Counted from the first letter of the stretch, positions 28,062 to 36,716 are shown. The stretch is 64,000 bases of DNA from Bradyrhizobium algeriense (GCF_036924595.1 NZ_JAZHRV010000001.1:4340001-4404000); one strand, 5' to 3'. Made by a program: numbers and translations. The notes: generated by a model not told the origin, from the sequence alone.

Positions 28062-28746
28062 CACATTTCCATTCCATGATCCAGCGGCCGACCGGGCCAT
28101 GACGGTTACGAACCAGCTGCGCGTCGAAGACAGGCGCGCCCCACGCGCTCCATGGTGCTGACGGCGGCGAATGCGCCGCGCGCACGATCCATCTTGTCTC
28201 CGCGGTCGACGGCCGCGGCTCCGCGGCCATCCGCAGCAGCAATGCGGTGACGCCGGAGGCTGCCGCGGCCAGCGTGAGCTTGCGGCTGGCGACGAGATCG
28301 AGCTGGCGCGCCTGCCCCCAGACTTCCAGCACGACGGCGCCGAGCGCATCGCAGGCCACCGCGTCGGCGGCGGTCCGCAACGCGGCGTCAGTGTCCGGCG
28401 CGCGCACGGTCACGAGCAGCCGCGGATCGAGACCCAACTCGCAAAGCCCGTTCATCGACAGCGCGCCGGATTCGATTTCCGAAAAATCCTGCCGCACCCA
28501 AACCAGCGGCCGGCGCCGCGATACCCTTCCCGCGAGGCCAGCGATGAACCCCGTGGCCGCCGCGCTCTGGTGGCCCTCGGCGAACACTTCATGCACCGCT
28601 GCGACCGCAAGACCGCCGCACAGCGTCGCATCTGCTGCCGCATGGCCAAGCGCGATCTTGTTGAGGTCATGCGCATCGCCATGCGTCTCGATCCGCTCGA
28701 TGCTCCCGCGCAAATTCGCAAGCGTGCTTGTGCGTGCGGTGCTCAT
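27952..28746 (-). CDS. imuA: ImuA, mutasome RecA-like protein
   Basis: A 264-residue protein distantly related to RecA/SulA that is essential for the ImuB-DnaE2 mutasome. The protein shows GGLAVAAVHEVFAEGHQSAAATGF near the P-loop position, then LVWVRQDFSE and DALGAVVLEVWGQARQLDLVASRKL, as in the family. ATG 28746 starts the cassette. The final 36 residues overlap the first codons of imuB by 110 bases in another frame, more than the few bases usual for this cassette. Regulation by LexA is indicated by the box 67 bases upstream. Confidence 0.92.
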   Translation of the reverse strand: MSTARTSTLANLRGSIERIETHGDAHDLNKIALGHAAADATLCGGLAVAAVHEVFAEGHQSAAATGFIAGLAGRVSRRRPLVWVRQDFSEIESGALSMNGLCELGLDPRLLVTVRAPDTDAALRTAADAVACDALGAVVLEVWGQARQLDLVASRKLTLAAAASGVTALLLRMAAEPRPSTAETRWIVRAAHSPPSAPWSAWGAPVFDAQLVRNRHGPVGRWIMEWKCDECLFSEPATYPQPVAATPAHRPHQAQAFGQRRRAG

Positions 28747-28812
28747 GCGCCGCTCCTTAAGAAAATTTGGCCTTTACCGCTTTTTCCTAGTGAACCCGCG
28801 GCTGGCTCATTT

Positions 28813-28827
28813 GTTCATGATATGTTC
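28813..28827 (-). promoter_or_regulatory. LexA (SOS) box of imuA-imuB-dnaE2
   Basis: The plus strand reads GTTC-ATGATAT-GTTC, a perfect match to the alphaproteobacterial LexA site GTTC-N7-GTTC. It ends 67 bases upstream of the imuA start. SOS control of this cassette is established in Caulobacter and other alphaproteobacteria. It could also affect the divergent UdgX-fusion gene about 290 bases away. Confidence 0.88.
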
Positions 28828-29025
28828 TAATATAAAGCTAACCGGCCCGGCAGAGTCAATCAGGATCGACGCCTTGGCGATTCATGAATGGAATCAAAGG
28901 GATTCAACGATGGCCGTGCAACGTAAGCTGGAAATCCTGGCGGATGCCAACCCCGCACGCGGCATCCCGAGAAGAAAGGCGCTGCCGAGCACTTGCGAGC
29001 CTCGAAGGATGACAGGAATGCGGCC

Positions 29026-29092
29026 CATCCTTCGAGACGCCGCTTACGCGGCTCCTCCAGCGACAACGGCAAAGCCGTTGCGCGGGGATGAC
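29026..29092 (+). repeat. dispersed repeat with CATCCTTCGAG start, copy A
   Basis: The element begins CATCCTTCGAGACGC and ends AACGGCAAAGCCGTTGCGCG followed by GGGATGAC. A second copy in inverted orientation is at 52208-52292. A complement of its start (CTCGAAGGATG) also lies just upstream at about 29001-29011, making a local inverted repeat. Confidence 0.6.
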
Positions 29093-29115
29093 AGCGAAGT
29101 ACGTGGAGTAAGCAA

Positions 29116-30495
29116 ATGCACCACATCACCCTCGACAGCGAAACCGATTTCGATGGCTGGCGGAAAGCCGCCCGCGCACTGGCACTGGGCGATGTGAAAC
29201 CCTCCGATGTGAGCTGGCGCGTGACGGGCGATGCGCCCGAACTGTTCGAGCCGGCGGCGGCGCCGCTCGAGCCGCCACATGGCACGTTCAACGTACCTGC
29301 CAAATTCGTCGAACTGGCTGAAGTCGCGATCCTGCACCGCAACCCTGAGCGGTTTGCCCTGCTCTACCGTCTGCTGTGTCGGTTGCGAATTCATCACGAC
29401 CTGCTTGAACTCGCAACCGATCCTGACGTGGCCGAGGTCGCCGCGATGGCAAAGGCCGTGCGCCGCGACGAGCACAAGATGCACGCCTTTGTCCGCTTCC
29501 GCGAAATCGGCCGCGAGCACAAATCGCACTTCGTCGCCTGGTTCGAGCCGGAGCATCATATCGTCGAACTGGCCGCGCCGTTCTTCGCGCGGCGCTTCGC
29601 CGACATGCCCTGGTCGATCCTGACGCCTGACGTCTGCGCGCATTGGGACGGCCATGCCGTCTCGATCACATCGGGCGTCGCCAAGAGCGAAGCTCCGACC
29701 GCGGATCGGCTGGAGGAAACCTGGTGGAGTTATTACGCCAGCATTTTCAATCCGGCCCGGCTGAAAGTGCAGGCGATAAATAAGGAGATGCCACGGAAAT
29801 ACTGGCGGAACCTGCCGGAGGCCTCGTTGATTAACCCCCTGAAACCGCCCAAAGCAAACGACACGGCGAGCGAAATGGCCCGCAAACAGGCTGACGATAT
29901 TGAGATGCTGCGCGAGGAAGCCGCCGATTGCCGCGCCTGTCATCTCTACAAGGATGCGACGCAGACCGTATTCGGCGAAGGCCGGCAAACGGCGCGGATC
30001 ATGCTGGTCGGCGAGCAGCCCGGCGACAAGGAAGACCTCGCCGGAAAACCGTTCGTAGGTCCCGCGGGTCAAATGCTCGACCGCGCGCTGGAAGAGGCCG
30101 GGATCGACCGCCGCACGGTCTACGTCACCAATGCGGTCAAGCATTTCAAGTTCGTGCCGCGCGGAAAGATCCGACTGCACCAGAAGCCGAATACGCCGGA
30201 GATCAAGGCGTGCCGGCAATGGTACGAACGGGAACTCGCCGCGATCAAACCCGAGTTGGTGGTGGCAATGGGCGCTACCGCAGCGCAAAGTGTGTTCGGG
30301 AAAATTACCCCGATCAACAAGAACCGCGGCCGCCCGATCGATCTCGACGACGGCACCAGGGCGCTGGTGACGGTGCACCCGTCCTATCTGTTGCGATTGC
30401 CGGACGCCGAGGCCAAGGCGCGGGAATACCGGCGCTTCGTCCAGGACCTCAAAATAGCCGCCGACGTGCTGCGAAAATCAGCACATGCGGCCTGA
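29116..30495 (+). CDS. TIGR03915-type domain fused to UdgX uracil-DNA binding/excision protein
   Basis: A 459-residue two-part protein. Residues 1 to about 230 match the DUF4130/TIGR03915 putative repair domain (FDGWRKAARALAL..., VRRDEHKMHAFVRFREIG, MPWSILTPDVCAHWDG, WWSYYASIFNPAR). Residues 265-455 are UdgX, a family 4-like uracil-DNA glycosylase that stays covalently bound to the abasic site. Visible are DCRAC (272, 275) for the Fe-S cluster, GEQPGDKED (299-307), the R-loop with His355 in KIRLHQKP, Cys366 and HPS at 421-423. His355 corresponds to the histidine that makes the covalent link. The radical-SAM partner (TIGR03916) often found next to TIGR03915 is absent here. ATG 29116 is adopted; no strong ribosome binding site. 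Confidence 0.88.
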   Translation: MHHITLDSETDFDGWRKAARALALGDVKPSDVSWRVTGDAPELFEPAAAPLEPPHGTFNVPAKFVELAEVAILHRNPERFALLYRLLCRLRIHHDLLELATDPDVAEVAAMAKAVRRDEHKMHAFVRFREIGREHKSHFVAWFEPEHHIVELAAPFFARRFADMPWSILTPDVCAHWDGHAVSITSGVAKSEAPTADRLEETWWSYYASIFNPARLKVQAINKEMPRKYWRNLPEASLINPLKPPKANDTASEMARKQADDIEMLREEAADCRACHLYKDATQTVFGEGRQTARIMLVGEQPGDKEDLAGKPFVGPAGQMLDRALEEAGIDRRTVYVTNAVKHFKFVPRGKIRLHQKPNTPEIKACRQWYERELAAIKPELVVAMGATAAQSVFGKITPINKNRGRPIDLDDGTRALVTVHPSYLLRLPDAEAKAREYRRFVQDLKIAADVLRKSAHAA

Positions 30496-30795
30496 ATTCC
30501 GCCAATCCGGCAGCCGCAATTATTGGTGAAATATAACGGGAAAAATTGACAATTCCATCTGCAACCATTAATTGATAGAAGACACAATCGCATTCTCAAG
30601 GGAATGTGGGACGTCTGGTCACGCCATGACGCTCCCATACGGTCGACGCGCTGCGCGGTCCACTTCAGCCCCGGCGCCGTGCAGCGCGCGACCCACTCTT
30701 GCGCCGCAAAGCCGACCATACGAGAGGCGACGGCATGAGGAAACGGTGAGAGGTAGCGGCGCGCAATCCCTCGGCCGCACGCGACCGGAATAGGT

Positions 30796-30825
30796 TCAAT
30801 CCGCATTGCTTCAACCCGCATTGCT
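30796..30825 (+). repeat. 15-base tandem repeat in the pitA leader
   Basis: TCAATCCGCATTGCT is followed directly by TCAACCCGCATTGCT, differing at one base. Function unknown; it lies about 210 bases upstream of pitA. Confidence 0.6.
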
Positions 30826-30963
30826 AAGGACGGGAACTGCGCCATCGCGCGGCACCGCCTCGCCAATGGCCCAACGATTCCAAGGAGAAGCATCCGGCGC
30901 CAAGGCATACGCCCGCGCCGACGCGCCTTGCATCGTCTGCCCCCAGGCCGAGCCAATCGCTGC

Positions 30964-30981
30964 CTGTCATCCAACCTTCAA
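30964..30981 (+). promoter_or_regulatory. possible PhoB box upstream of pitA
   Basis: CTGTCAT-CCAA-CCTTCAA fits the Pho-box layout of two seven-base direct repeats spaced by four; the first half is perfect to CTGTCAT, the second matches at four of seven positions. It ends 53 bases before pitA, a phosphate transporter gene. This is inference from one site. Confidence 0.35.
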
Positions 30982-30982
30982 G

Positions 30983-31012
30983 TCCCTCAGTCAGAAATGC
31001 TCCCTCAGTCAG
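30983..31012 (+). repeat. 12-base direct repeat just upstream of pitA
   Basis: TCCCTCAGTCAG occurs at 30983-30994 and again at 31001-31012, a period of 18 bases. It lies between the possible Pho box and the pitA start. Confidence 0.7.
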
Positions 31013-31034
31013 TTTATTTCGGCGGGGTGTCAGA

Positions 31035-32663
31035 ATGACCGATGTTGCTCTCAATTCATCGATGGGCGACGCGGCGCCCGTCCAGCCGGCCTCGCGGCCG
31101 AACCTCGACAAGGGTTTCAATCCGCTGACCATGATCCTGTTCTGCGGCATCCTCGCCGCCGGGCTGCTGTACGTCGCCTACAGCATCTACGCCGACATCG
31201 ACGCGACCGGCATGCGAGTTACCGCCTACCTGCCCTATATCCTGCTGTTCGTGGCGCTCCTGATCGCGCTCGGCTTCGAATTCGTCAACGGCTTCCACGA
31301 CACCGCCAACGCGGTCGCGACCGTGATCTACACCCATTCGCTGCCGGCGGAATTCGCCGTGATGTGGTCGGGCTTCTTCAATTTCCTCGGCGTGCTGCTC
31401 TCCTCCGGCGCGGTCGCCTTCGGCATCGTCTCGCTGCTGCCGGTGGAATTGATCCTCCAGGTCGGAAGCAGCGCCGGTTTTGCGATGGTGTTCGCGCTGT
31501 TGATTGCCGCCATCGTCTGGAATCTCGGCACCTGGTATTTCGGCCTGCCGGCATCTTCCTCGCACACGCTGATCGGCTCGATCATCGGCGTCGGCATTGC
31601 CAACGCGATGATGCGCGGCCGCGACGGCACCTCGGGTGTCGACTGGACCAAGGCGACCGAGATCGGTTACGCGCTGCTGCTCTCGCCGCTGTTCGGCTTC
31701 TGTATGGCGGCGATCCTGCTGCTGGTGCTGAAGTTCGTCGTCCGCAATCCGGCGCTGTATGCCGCGCCCGAAGGCAACAAGCCGCCGCCGCTGTGGATCC
31801 GCGGCGTCCTGATCGCGACCTGCACCGGCGTCAGCTTCGCGCACGGCTCCAACGACGGCCAGAAGGGCATGGGCCTGATCATGCTGATCCTGATCGGCAC
31901 GGTGCCGACCGCCTACGCTCTGAACCGTGCCCTGCCGGAATCCCAGGTGGTGCAGTTCCAGAAGACCTCGGAAGCCGCCTCCAAGGTGATCGCCGCCAAG
32001 GGCGCCGGCCATAGCATCATCGGCGACCCGCGGCCCGCGGTGACGCAATACGTCGCCGCCCGCAAGATCAGCGAAGGCACCTACCCCTCGCTGGCCGTGC
32101 TGGTGAAGGATATCGGCGACCAGGTCCAGAAGTACGGTTCGCTGAACAAGGTGCCGGCGGAAGCCGTCGGCAACACCCGTAACGACATGTACCTGACTTC
32201 GGAAGCGATCCGCTTCCTGATGAAGGACAAGGAAAACGACCTGAACAAGCAAGAGGTCGACATCCTCAAGGCCTACAAGGGCTCGCTCGACTCAGCCACC
32301 AAGTTCATCCCGCTCTGGGTCAAGATCGCGGTGGCGATCGCGCTCGGGCTGGGCACCATGATCGGCTGGAAGCGCATCGTCATCACCGTCGGCGAGAAGA
32401 TCGGCAAGTCGCATCTGACCTACGCGCAAGGCGCGTCCGCCGAACTTGTTGCCGCCTCGACGATCGGCGTCGCCGACGTGTTCGGCCTGCCGGTTTCCAC
32501 CACCCACGTGCTGTCGTCCGGCGTCGCCGGCACCATGGCAGCCAACGGTTCCGGCCTGCAGATGGCGACCATCCGCAACCTGCTGATGGCATGGGTGCTG
32601 ACGCTGCCGGCCGCGATCTGCCTGTCGGCAGGCCTCTACGTGCTGTTCTCGAATCTGTTCTGA
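31035..32663 (+). CDS. pitA: inorganic phosphate transporter (PiT family)
   Basis: A low-affinity, ion-driven phosphate permease in the inner membrane. The 542-residue protein has about ten to twelve membrane helices in two homologous halves. The PiT signature GFEFVNGFHDTANAVATVIY is near residue 75 and its repeat partners are LPASSSHTLIGSIIGVG, SFAHGSNDGQKGMGL and LPVSTTHVLSSGVAGTM. The long soluble loop between the halves (about 300-420) is typical of bacterial PitA. It is followed by a terminator and then ppk2, linking phosphate uptake and polyphosphate metabolism. The possible Pho box upstream suggests phosphate control. Confidence 0.94.
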   Translation: MTDVALNSSMGDAAPVQPASRPNLDKGFNPLTMILFCGILAAGLLYVAYSIYADIDATGMRVTAYLPYILLFVALLIALGFEFVNGFHDTANAVATVIYTHSLPAEFAVMWSGFFNFLGVLLSSGAVAFGIVSLLPVELILQVGSSAGFAMVFALLIAAIVWNLGTWYFGLPASSSHTLIGSIIGVGIANAMMRGRDGTSGVDWTKATEIGYALLLSPLFGFCMAAILLLVLKFVVRNPALYAAPEGNKPPPLWIRGVLIATCTGVSFAHGSNDGQKGMGLIMLILIGTVPTAYALNRALPESQVVQFQKTSEAASKVIAAKGAGHSIIGDPRPAVTQYVAARKISEGTYPSLAVLVKDIGDQVQKYGSLNKVPAEAVGNTRNDMYLTSEAIRFLMKDKENDLNKQEVDILKAYKGSLDSATKFIPLWVKIAVAIALGLGTMIGWKRIVITVGEKIGKSHLTYAQGASAELVAASTIGVADVFGLPVSTTHVLSSGVAGTMAANGSGLQMATIRNLLMAWVLTLPAAICLSAGLYVLFSNLF

Positions 32664-32717
32664 GTATCGGCGGTGCGATCGGGTCGCTGTCATGCGGGCA
32701 GCCTCGACAGGTAGCGG

Positions 32718-32750
32718 AAGGCCGGAACCAAACTCCGGCCTTTTGCTTTC
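32718..32750 (+). terminator. intrinsic terminator after pitA
   Basis: Perfect nine-base stem AAGGCCGGA / TCCGGCCTT with a seven-base loop (ACCAAAC), followed by TTGCTTTC. It starts 55 bases after the pitA stop and suggests ppk2 has its own promoter or relies on read-through. Confidence 0.75.
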
Positions 32751-32835
32751 CGCAAAGTGCCCTGACCGATGATACGGCAGGACACCGACGTTCGCACACC
32801 ATGCGAACCCAATAGTTCTGCAGCTGGAGCCCGCC

Positions 32836-33756
32836 ATGACCAAAAGGCCCCCGAATGGCACCATCCACGACCGCATTCAGGCGGAAATGCTGGATAGTTT
32901 CGATGAGGAACTGGAACTTGAAATCGACGACGATCGTCTCGATGCGCTGACCAATGAATTTGCCGACCATACGGAAGAAGAGACGATCGATCGGCGCGTC
33001 TACTTCAAGGAATTATTCCGTCTGCAGGGTGAACTGGTAAAATTGCAGACCTGGGTGCAGCACCACAAGCTGAAGGTGGTGGTGATTTTCGAGGGGCGCG
33101 ATTCCGCCGGCAAGGGCGGCGTCATCAAGCGCATCACCCAGAGGCTCAATCCGCGTGTCTGCCGCGTCGCGGCGCTTCCGGCGCCGAACGAGCGGGAGCG
33201 CACGCAATGGTATTTCCAGCGTTACGTTTCGCATTTGCCGGCCGGCGGCGAGATCGTGCTGTTCGACCGCAGCTGGTACAACCGCGCCGGCGTCGAGCGC
33301 GTGATGGGTTTTTGCACTGAAGACGACGTCGAAGAATTCTTCCGGTCGGTGCCGGAATTCGAGCGTATGCTCGTACGCTCCGGAATCATCCTCATCAAGT
33401 ACTGGTTTTCCATCACCGACGAACAGCAGCATTTGCGCTTCACGATGCGGATCCACGATCCCCTAAAGCAGTGGAAGCTCAGCCCGATGGATGTGGAATC
33501 GCGCAGCCGCTGGGAGCAATACACCAAGGCCAAGGAAGCGATGCTGGAGCGTACCCACATTCCGGAAGCTCCCTGGCACCTGGTCGAGGCAGACGACAAG
33601 AAGAAGGCACGGCTGAACTGCATCGCGCATCTGCTCGAACAAATTCCCTACCAGGAAATCAAGCAGGACCGGGTGGTTCTGCCGGCGCGGGTTCGCAACC
33701 CGGAATATAGCCGCGGACCGATACCGCCCGAAATGTACGTGCCGGCGCGCTACTGA
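32836..33756 (+). CDS. ppk2: polyphosphate kinase 2 (PPK2 family)
   Basis: A cytosolic enzyme that transfers phosphate between polyphosphate and nucleotides. The 306-residue protein has the one-domain PPK2 layout: Walker A GRDSAGKG at 87-94, the Walker B/lid region FDRSWYNRAGVERVMGF at about 143-159, and the C-terminal SPMDVESRSRWEQYTKAKEAM. An acidic N-terminal extension (residues about 20-50) is typical of the class. Class I members prefer nucleoside diphosphate phosphorylation; direction cannot be fixed here. GGAG seven bases upstream supports ATG 32836. Confidence 0.93.
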   Translation: MTKRPPNGTIHDRIQAEMLDSFDEELELEIDDDRLDALTNEFADHTEEETIDRRVYFKELFRLQGELVKLQTWVQHHKLKVVVIFEGRDSAGKGGVIKRITQRLNPRVCRVAALPAPNERERTQWYFQRYVSHLPAGGEIVLFDRSWYNRAGVERVMGFCTEDDVEEFFRSVPEFERMLVRSGIILIKYWFSITDEQQHLRFTMRIHDPLKQWKLSPMDVESRSRWEQYTKAKEAMLERTHIPEAPWHLVEADDKKKARLNCIAHLLEQIPYQEIKQDRVVLPARVRNPEYSRGPIPPEMYVPARY

Positions 33757-33786
33757 GTGCCGCCGGACCGTAGACGGTAGCGCCGG

Positions 33787-33823
33787 GACACGGCTGGGAT
33801 TTTAGCCGTGTCTTTGTTTGTTC
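33787..33823 (+). terminator. intrinsic terminator after ppk2
   Basis: Nine-base stem GACACGGCT / AGCCGTGTC with the loop GGGATTTT, followed by TTTGTTTGTT, 30 bases after the ppk2 stop. A second hairpin (GAAGGCC 33881-33887, GGCCTTC 33903-33909) lies between it and the convergent M20 gene and may serve the other strand. Confidence 0.8.
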
Positions 33824-33966
33824 ATTCGGGCCCTGAGGCGCCCTATCGGCATCTCAAGTCGCGGCTGAGCGGCAAATAAGGAAGGCCCGTACTGGAGATA
33901 CTGGCCTTCTTTGATGTGCATTCGACTTCACGTACGATGGAAGTTCAAGAGAGGAGCCAGGCGCCC

Positions 33967-35139
33967 TTACGCCGCGGCCAGCTTGTTCTCGACCAGCTTG
34001 ATCCAGTACGAGGTGCCGTACACGATCGCCTCGTCGTTGAAATCATAGGCGGGGTGATGAAGTCCTGCGCTGTCGCCATTGCCGCAGAAGATGAAGGCGC
34101 CCGGCCGCGCTTCCAGCATATAGGAAAAATCTTCCGCGCCCATCAGCGGCGGCATGTCGTGGACGTTCTGGGCGCCGGCCACTTCCCTGGCCACCTGCGT
34201 AGCGAAGTCGGTTTGCTCGGCGTGGTTTTTGGTGACGGGATAGCCGCGCTCGTAGACGAGATCGACCTTGGCGCCGGTCATTTTGGCTACGCCCTCGCAC
34301 ACCTCGCGGACGCGCCGCTCGACCGTTTCGCGGACTTCCGGCGTCAGCGTCCGCACGGTGCCGCGCAGTTCGGCGGTCTGCGGGATCACGTTGCGCGCGT
34401 TGCCGGCATGGAACTCGCAGATCGAGATCACGGCCGAGTCCAGGGGATCGATGGTCCGCGCTACGATCGATTGCAGGGCGGTGATCAACTGCGAACCGAC
34501 CAGCACGGAATCGATGCACTTGTTCGGGCGCGCGGCGTGGCCGCCGAGTCCTTCGATCTTGATGTCGATCGAGTCGGTCGCAGCCATGACAGGACCGGGG
34601 CGGATGGCAAAGGAGCCGACCGGAATCCCCGGGCCATTATGCATGCCGTAGACCTGCTCGATGCCGAACCGGTCCATCAGACCGTCCTTGATCATGGCGG
34701 CGGCGCCCGCACCGCCCTCCTCGGCCGGCTGGAAGATCACGACCGCGTCGCCGGCGAAATTCCTTGTTTCGGCGAGATAGCGCGCGGCACCCAAAAGCAT
34801 CGCCGTGTGGCCGTCATGGCCGCAGGCATGCATCAGGCCCGGCGTCTTGGAGGCATGGGGAAGGTTGGTCGCTTCCTCGATCGGCAACGCGTCCATGTCG
34901 GCGCGAAGCCCGATCACCTTGATCTCGCCCTTGCCGGGCTGCTTGCCCTTGATGACGCCGACGACACCGGTGCGGCCGAGGCCCGTCGTCACCTCGTCGC
35001 AGCCGAATTCGCGCAAGCGGTCCGCCACGAATGCTGCGGTGCGGTGGACGTCGTACAGTAATTCAGGATTTTCATGGATATCGCGGCGCCAGGCCTGAAT
35101 ATCGGGTTGCAGATCGGCGACGCGGTTAACGATGGGCAT
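33967..35139 (-). CDS. M20 family amidohydrolase (copy 1 of a tandem pair)
   Basis: A zinc-type hydrolase of the M20D group, which removes acyl groups from amino acids or related amides. 390 residues from MPIVNRV at ATG 35139; the open frame upstream to 35202 is not similar to its paralogue and is rejected. Metal ligands are visible: Cys106 and His108 in HACGHDGHTAM, Glu140/141 in PAEEGG, the histidine in YGMHNGPG and the C-terminal LHHPAYDF. A dimerisation domain occupies about 180-295 (GGHAARPNKCIDSVL). It closely resembles the next gene over its whole length. Substrate unknown. Confidence 0.9.
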   Translation of the reverse strand: MPIVNRVADLQPDIQAWRRDIHENPELLYDVHRTAAFVADRLREFGCDEVTTGLGRTGVVGVIKGKQPGKGEIKVIGLRADMDALPIEEATNLPHASKTPGLMHACGHDGHTAMLLGAARYLAETRNFAGDAVVIFQPAEEGGAGAAAMIKDGLMDRFGIEQVYGMHNGPGIPVGSFAIRPGPVMAATDSIDIKIEGLGGHAARPNKCIDSVLVGSQLITALQSIVARTIDPLDSAVISICEFHAGNARNVIPQTAELRGTVRTLTPEVRETVERRVREVCEGVAKMTGAKVDLVYERGYPVTKNHAEQTDFATQVAREVAGAQNVHDMPPLMGAEDFSYMLEARPGAFIFCGNGDSAGLHHPAYDFNDEAIVYGTSYWIKLVENKLAAA

Positions 35140-35302
35140 GGGACTTTCTCGAACCTCAAGTTGGAACAGTAACGCCTCTGTAGCATGCAAGCGGCGGTCC
35201 ACCCAGCACGCTGCCGCAGAGCCCCCATTCCACCCGGAAGCTTGGCCGACCAGAGCTGGAAAGCCCGGCGAAGCCCTTAGCCCAGCGAGGCCTTGGGCGG
35301 CC

Positions 35303-36475
35303 TCACGCGGCCAGCGTGTTCTCGACCAGCTTGATCCAGTAAGAGGTGCCGAACACGATCGCCTCGTCGTTGAAATTATAGGCGGGGTGATGCAGCCCTG
35401 CGCTGTCGCCGTTGCCGCAGAAGATCAGCGCACCCGGCCGCTGCTCCAGCATGAAGGCGAAATCTTCGCCCGCCATCAGCGGCGGCATCACCTGCACATT
35501 GGCATCGCCGGCGATTTCGCGGGCTGCCCGCGTCGCGACATCCGTCTGCTGGACATGATTGACTGTTACCGGATAGCCGCGATCGTAGGTCAGATCGATC
35601 CTGGCGCCGGTGACCTGCGCCACGCCGGCGACGACCTCGCGGACCCGCCGTTCCACCATCTTCCGCACGTCGCCGTTCAGGGTACGGACGGTGCCCGCCA
35701 GCTCAGCGGTGTGCGGGATCACATTGCGGGCGTGGCCGGCGTGAAACTGGCACATCGAAATGACGGCCGATTCCAGCGGATCGACGCTGCGCGACACGAT
35801 CGACTGCAGCGCCGTGATCAACTGCGCGCCGACAAGGACGGAATCGATGCATTTGTTCGGATGCGCGGCGTGCCCGCCCCGCCCCTCGATCTTGATGACG
35901 ACGGCATCGCCTCCGGCCATGATCGGACCGGGCCGCAGCGCGAACGAGCCGACCGGAATGCCCGGACCGTTATGCATGCCGTAGACCTGCTCGATGCCGA
36001 AACGGTCCATCAGCCCGTCCTTGATCATCGCAACCGCGCCCGCGCCGCCCTCTTCGGCCGGCTGGAAGATCACGACCGCATCGCCTGCGAAATTGCGGGT
36101 TTCGGCGAGATAGCGCGCCGCACCCAACAGCATGGCGGTGTGGCCGTCATGGCCGCAGGCGTGCATCAGGCCCTTCGTCCTGGAAGCGTAAGGCAGATCG
36201 GTCGCCTCCTCGATCGGCAGCGCGTCCATATCCGCCCGCAGCCCGACGACCTTCACGTCGCCGTTGCCGACGGGCCGGTTGCCCTTGATGACGCCAACGA
36301 CGCCGGTGCGGCCGATACCGCTAATAACCTCGTCGCAGCCGAATTCCCGCAATCGGTCCGCGACCAATGCCGCAGTGCGGTGCACGTCGTAGAGCAGTTC
36401 CGGGTGTTCATGAATATCCCGGCGCCAGGCCTGGATGTCGGGTTGAAACTCGGCGACGCGGTTGACGATGGGCAT
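35303..36475 (-). CDS. M20 family amidohydrolase (copy 2 of a tandem pair)
   Basis: The tandem paralogue of the preceding entry, also 390 residues, starting MPIVNRV at ATG 36475. All metal ligands and the lid domain are conserved. Differences cluster in the dimerisation domain (for example GRGGHAAHPNK against GLGGHAARPNK) and the surface. The two genes are separated by 163 bases and run in the same direction; a promoter for each is possible. The similarity by eye is high enough to indicate a recent duplication. The open frame upstream of 36475 is rejected because it is not conserved between the copies. Confidence 0.9.
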   Translation of the reverse strand: MPIVNRVAEFQPDIQAWRRDIHEHPELLYDVHRTAALVADRLREFGCDEVISGIGRTGVVGVIKGNRPVGNGDVKVVGLRADMDALPIEEATDLPYASRTKGLMHACGHDGHTAMLLGAARYLAETRNFAGDAVVIFQPAEEGGAGAVAMIKDGLMDRFGIEQVYGMHNGPGIPVGSFALRPGPIMAGGDAVVIKIEGRGGHAAHPNKCIDSVLVGAQLITALQSIVSRSVDPLESAVISMCQFHAGHARNVIPHTAELAGTVRTLNGDVRKMVERRVREVVAGVAQVTGARIDLTYDRGYPVTVNHVQQTDVATRAAREIAGDANVQVMPPLMAGEDFAFMLEQRPGALIFCGNGDSAGLHHPAYNFNDEAIVFGTSYWIKLVENTLAA

Positions 36476-36578
36476 GGAGATAACAGGCTTTCCGGATTTG
36501 AACGCTTCTGTCCCTGTAGCATGCAAGGGGCGGTCCAACCAACGCTCCCTGACGGCACACCCTCCCGCCTCGCCATCA

Positions 36579-36692
36579 TGGCCGGGCTTGTCCCGGCCAT
36601 CCACGTCTGACTAATAAACGACCAAGAAAAGACGTGGATGCCCGGAACATCTGGCGCGAAGACGCGCTTCGCGCTTTTGTCCGAGCATGACG
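36579..36692 (+). repeat. dispersed intergenic repeat, copy 2
   Basis: Same family as 18136-18239: TGGCCGGGCTTGTCCCGGCC, then GGATGCCCGGAACA, GACGCGCTTCGCGCTTTTGT and CCGAGCATGACGG. An inner inverted repeat is formed by CACGTC and GACGTG. It lies between the M20 pair and the GMC oxidoreductase. Confidence 0.65.
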
Positions 36693-36716
36693 GCGTCAAC
36701 GGGTGGAAACTGAGAA

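Larger units (their letters stand above)
28747..29115. other. divergent control region of imuA and the UdgX-fusion gene
   Basis: About 370 bases between divergent repair genes. It holds an SOS box near imuA (28813-28827) and a dispersed repeat (29026-29092) near the UdgX-fusion gene. No gene seen; a short frame from about 28910 is not supported. Confidence 0.5.
30496..31034. other. long leader/intergenic region upstream of pitA
   Basis: 539 bases without a convincing gene. It contains a TTGACA at 30546-30551 that could be a -35 element, a 15-base tandem repeat (30796-30825), a possible PhoB box (30964-30981) and a 12-base direct repeat (30983-31012). Short frames here lack ribosome binding sites. 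Confidence 0.5.

Noticed and set aside
35132..36610. 492-codon plus-strand open frame
   Set aside because: Antisense to the second M20 gene. A similar shadow exists opposite the first copy only because the two genes are duplicates.
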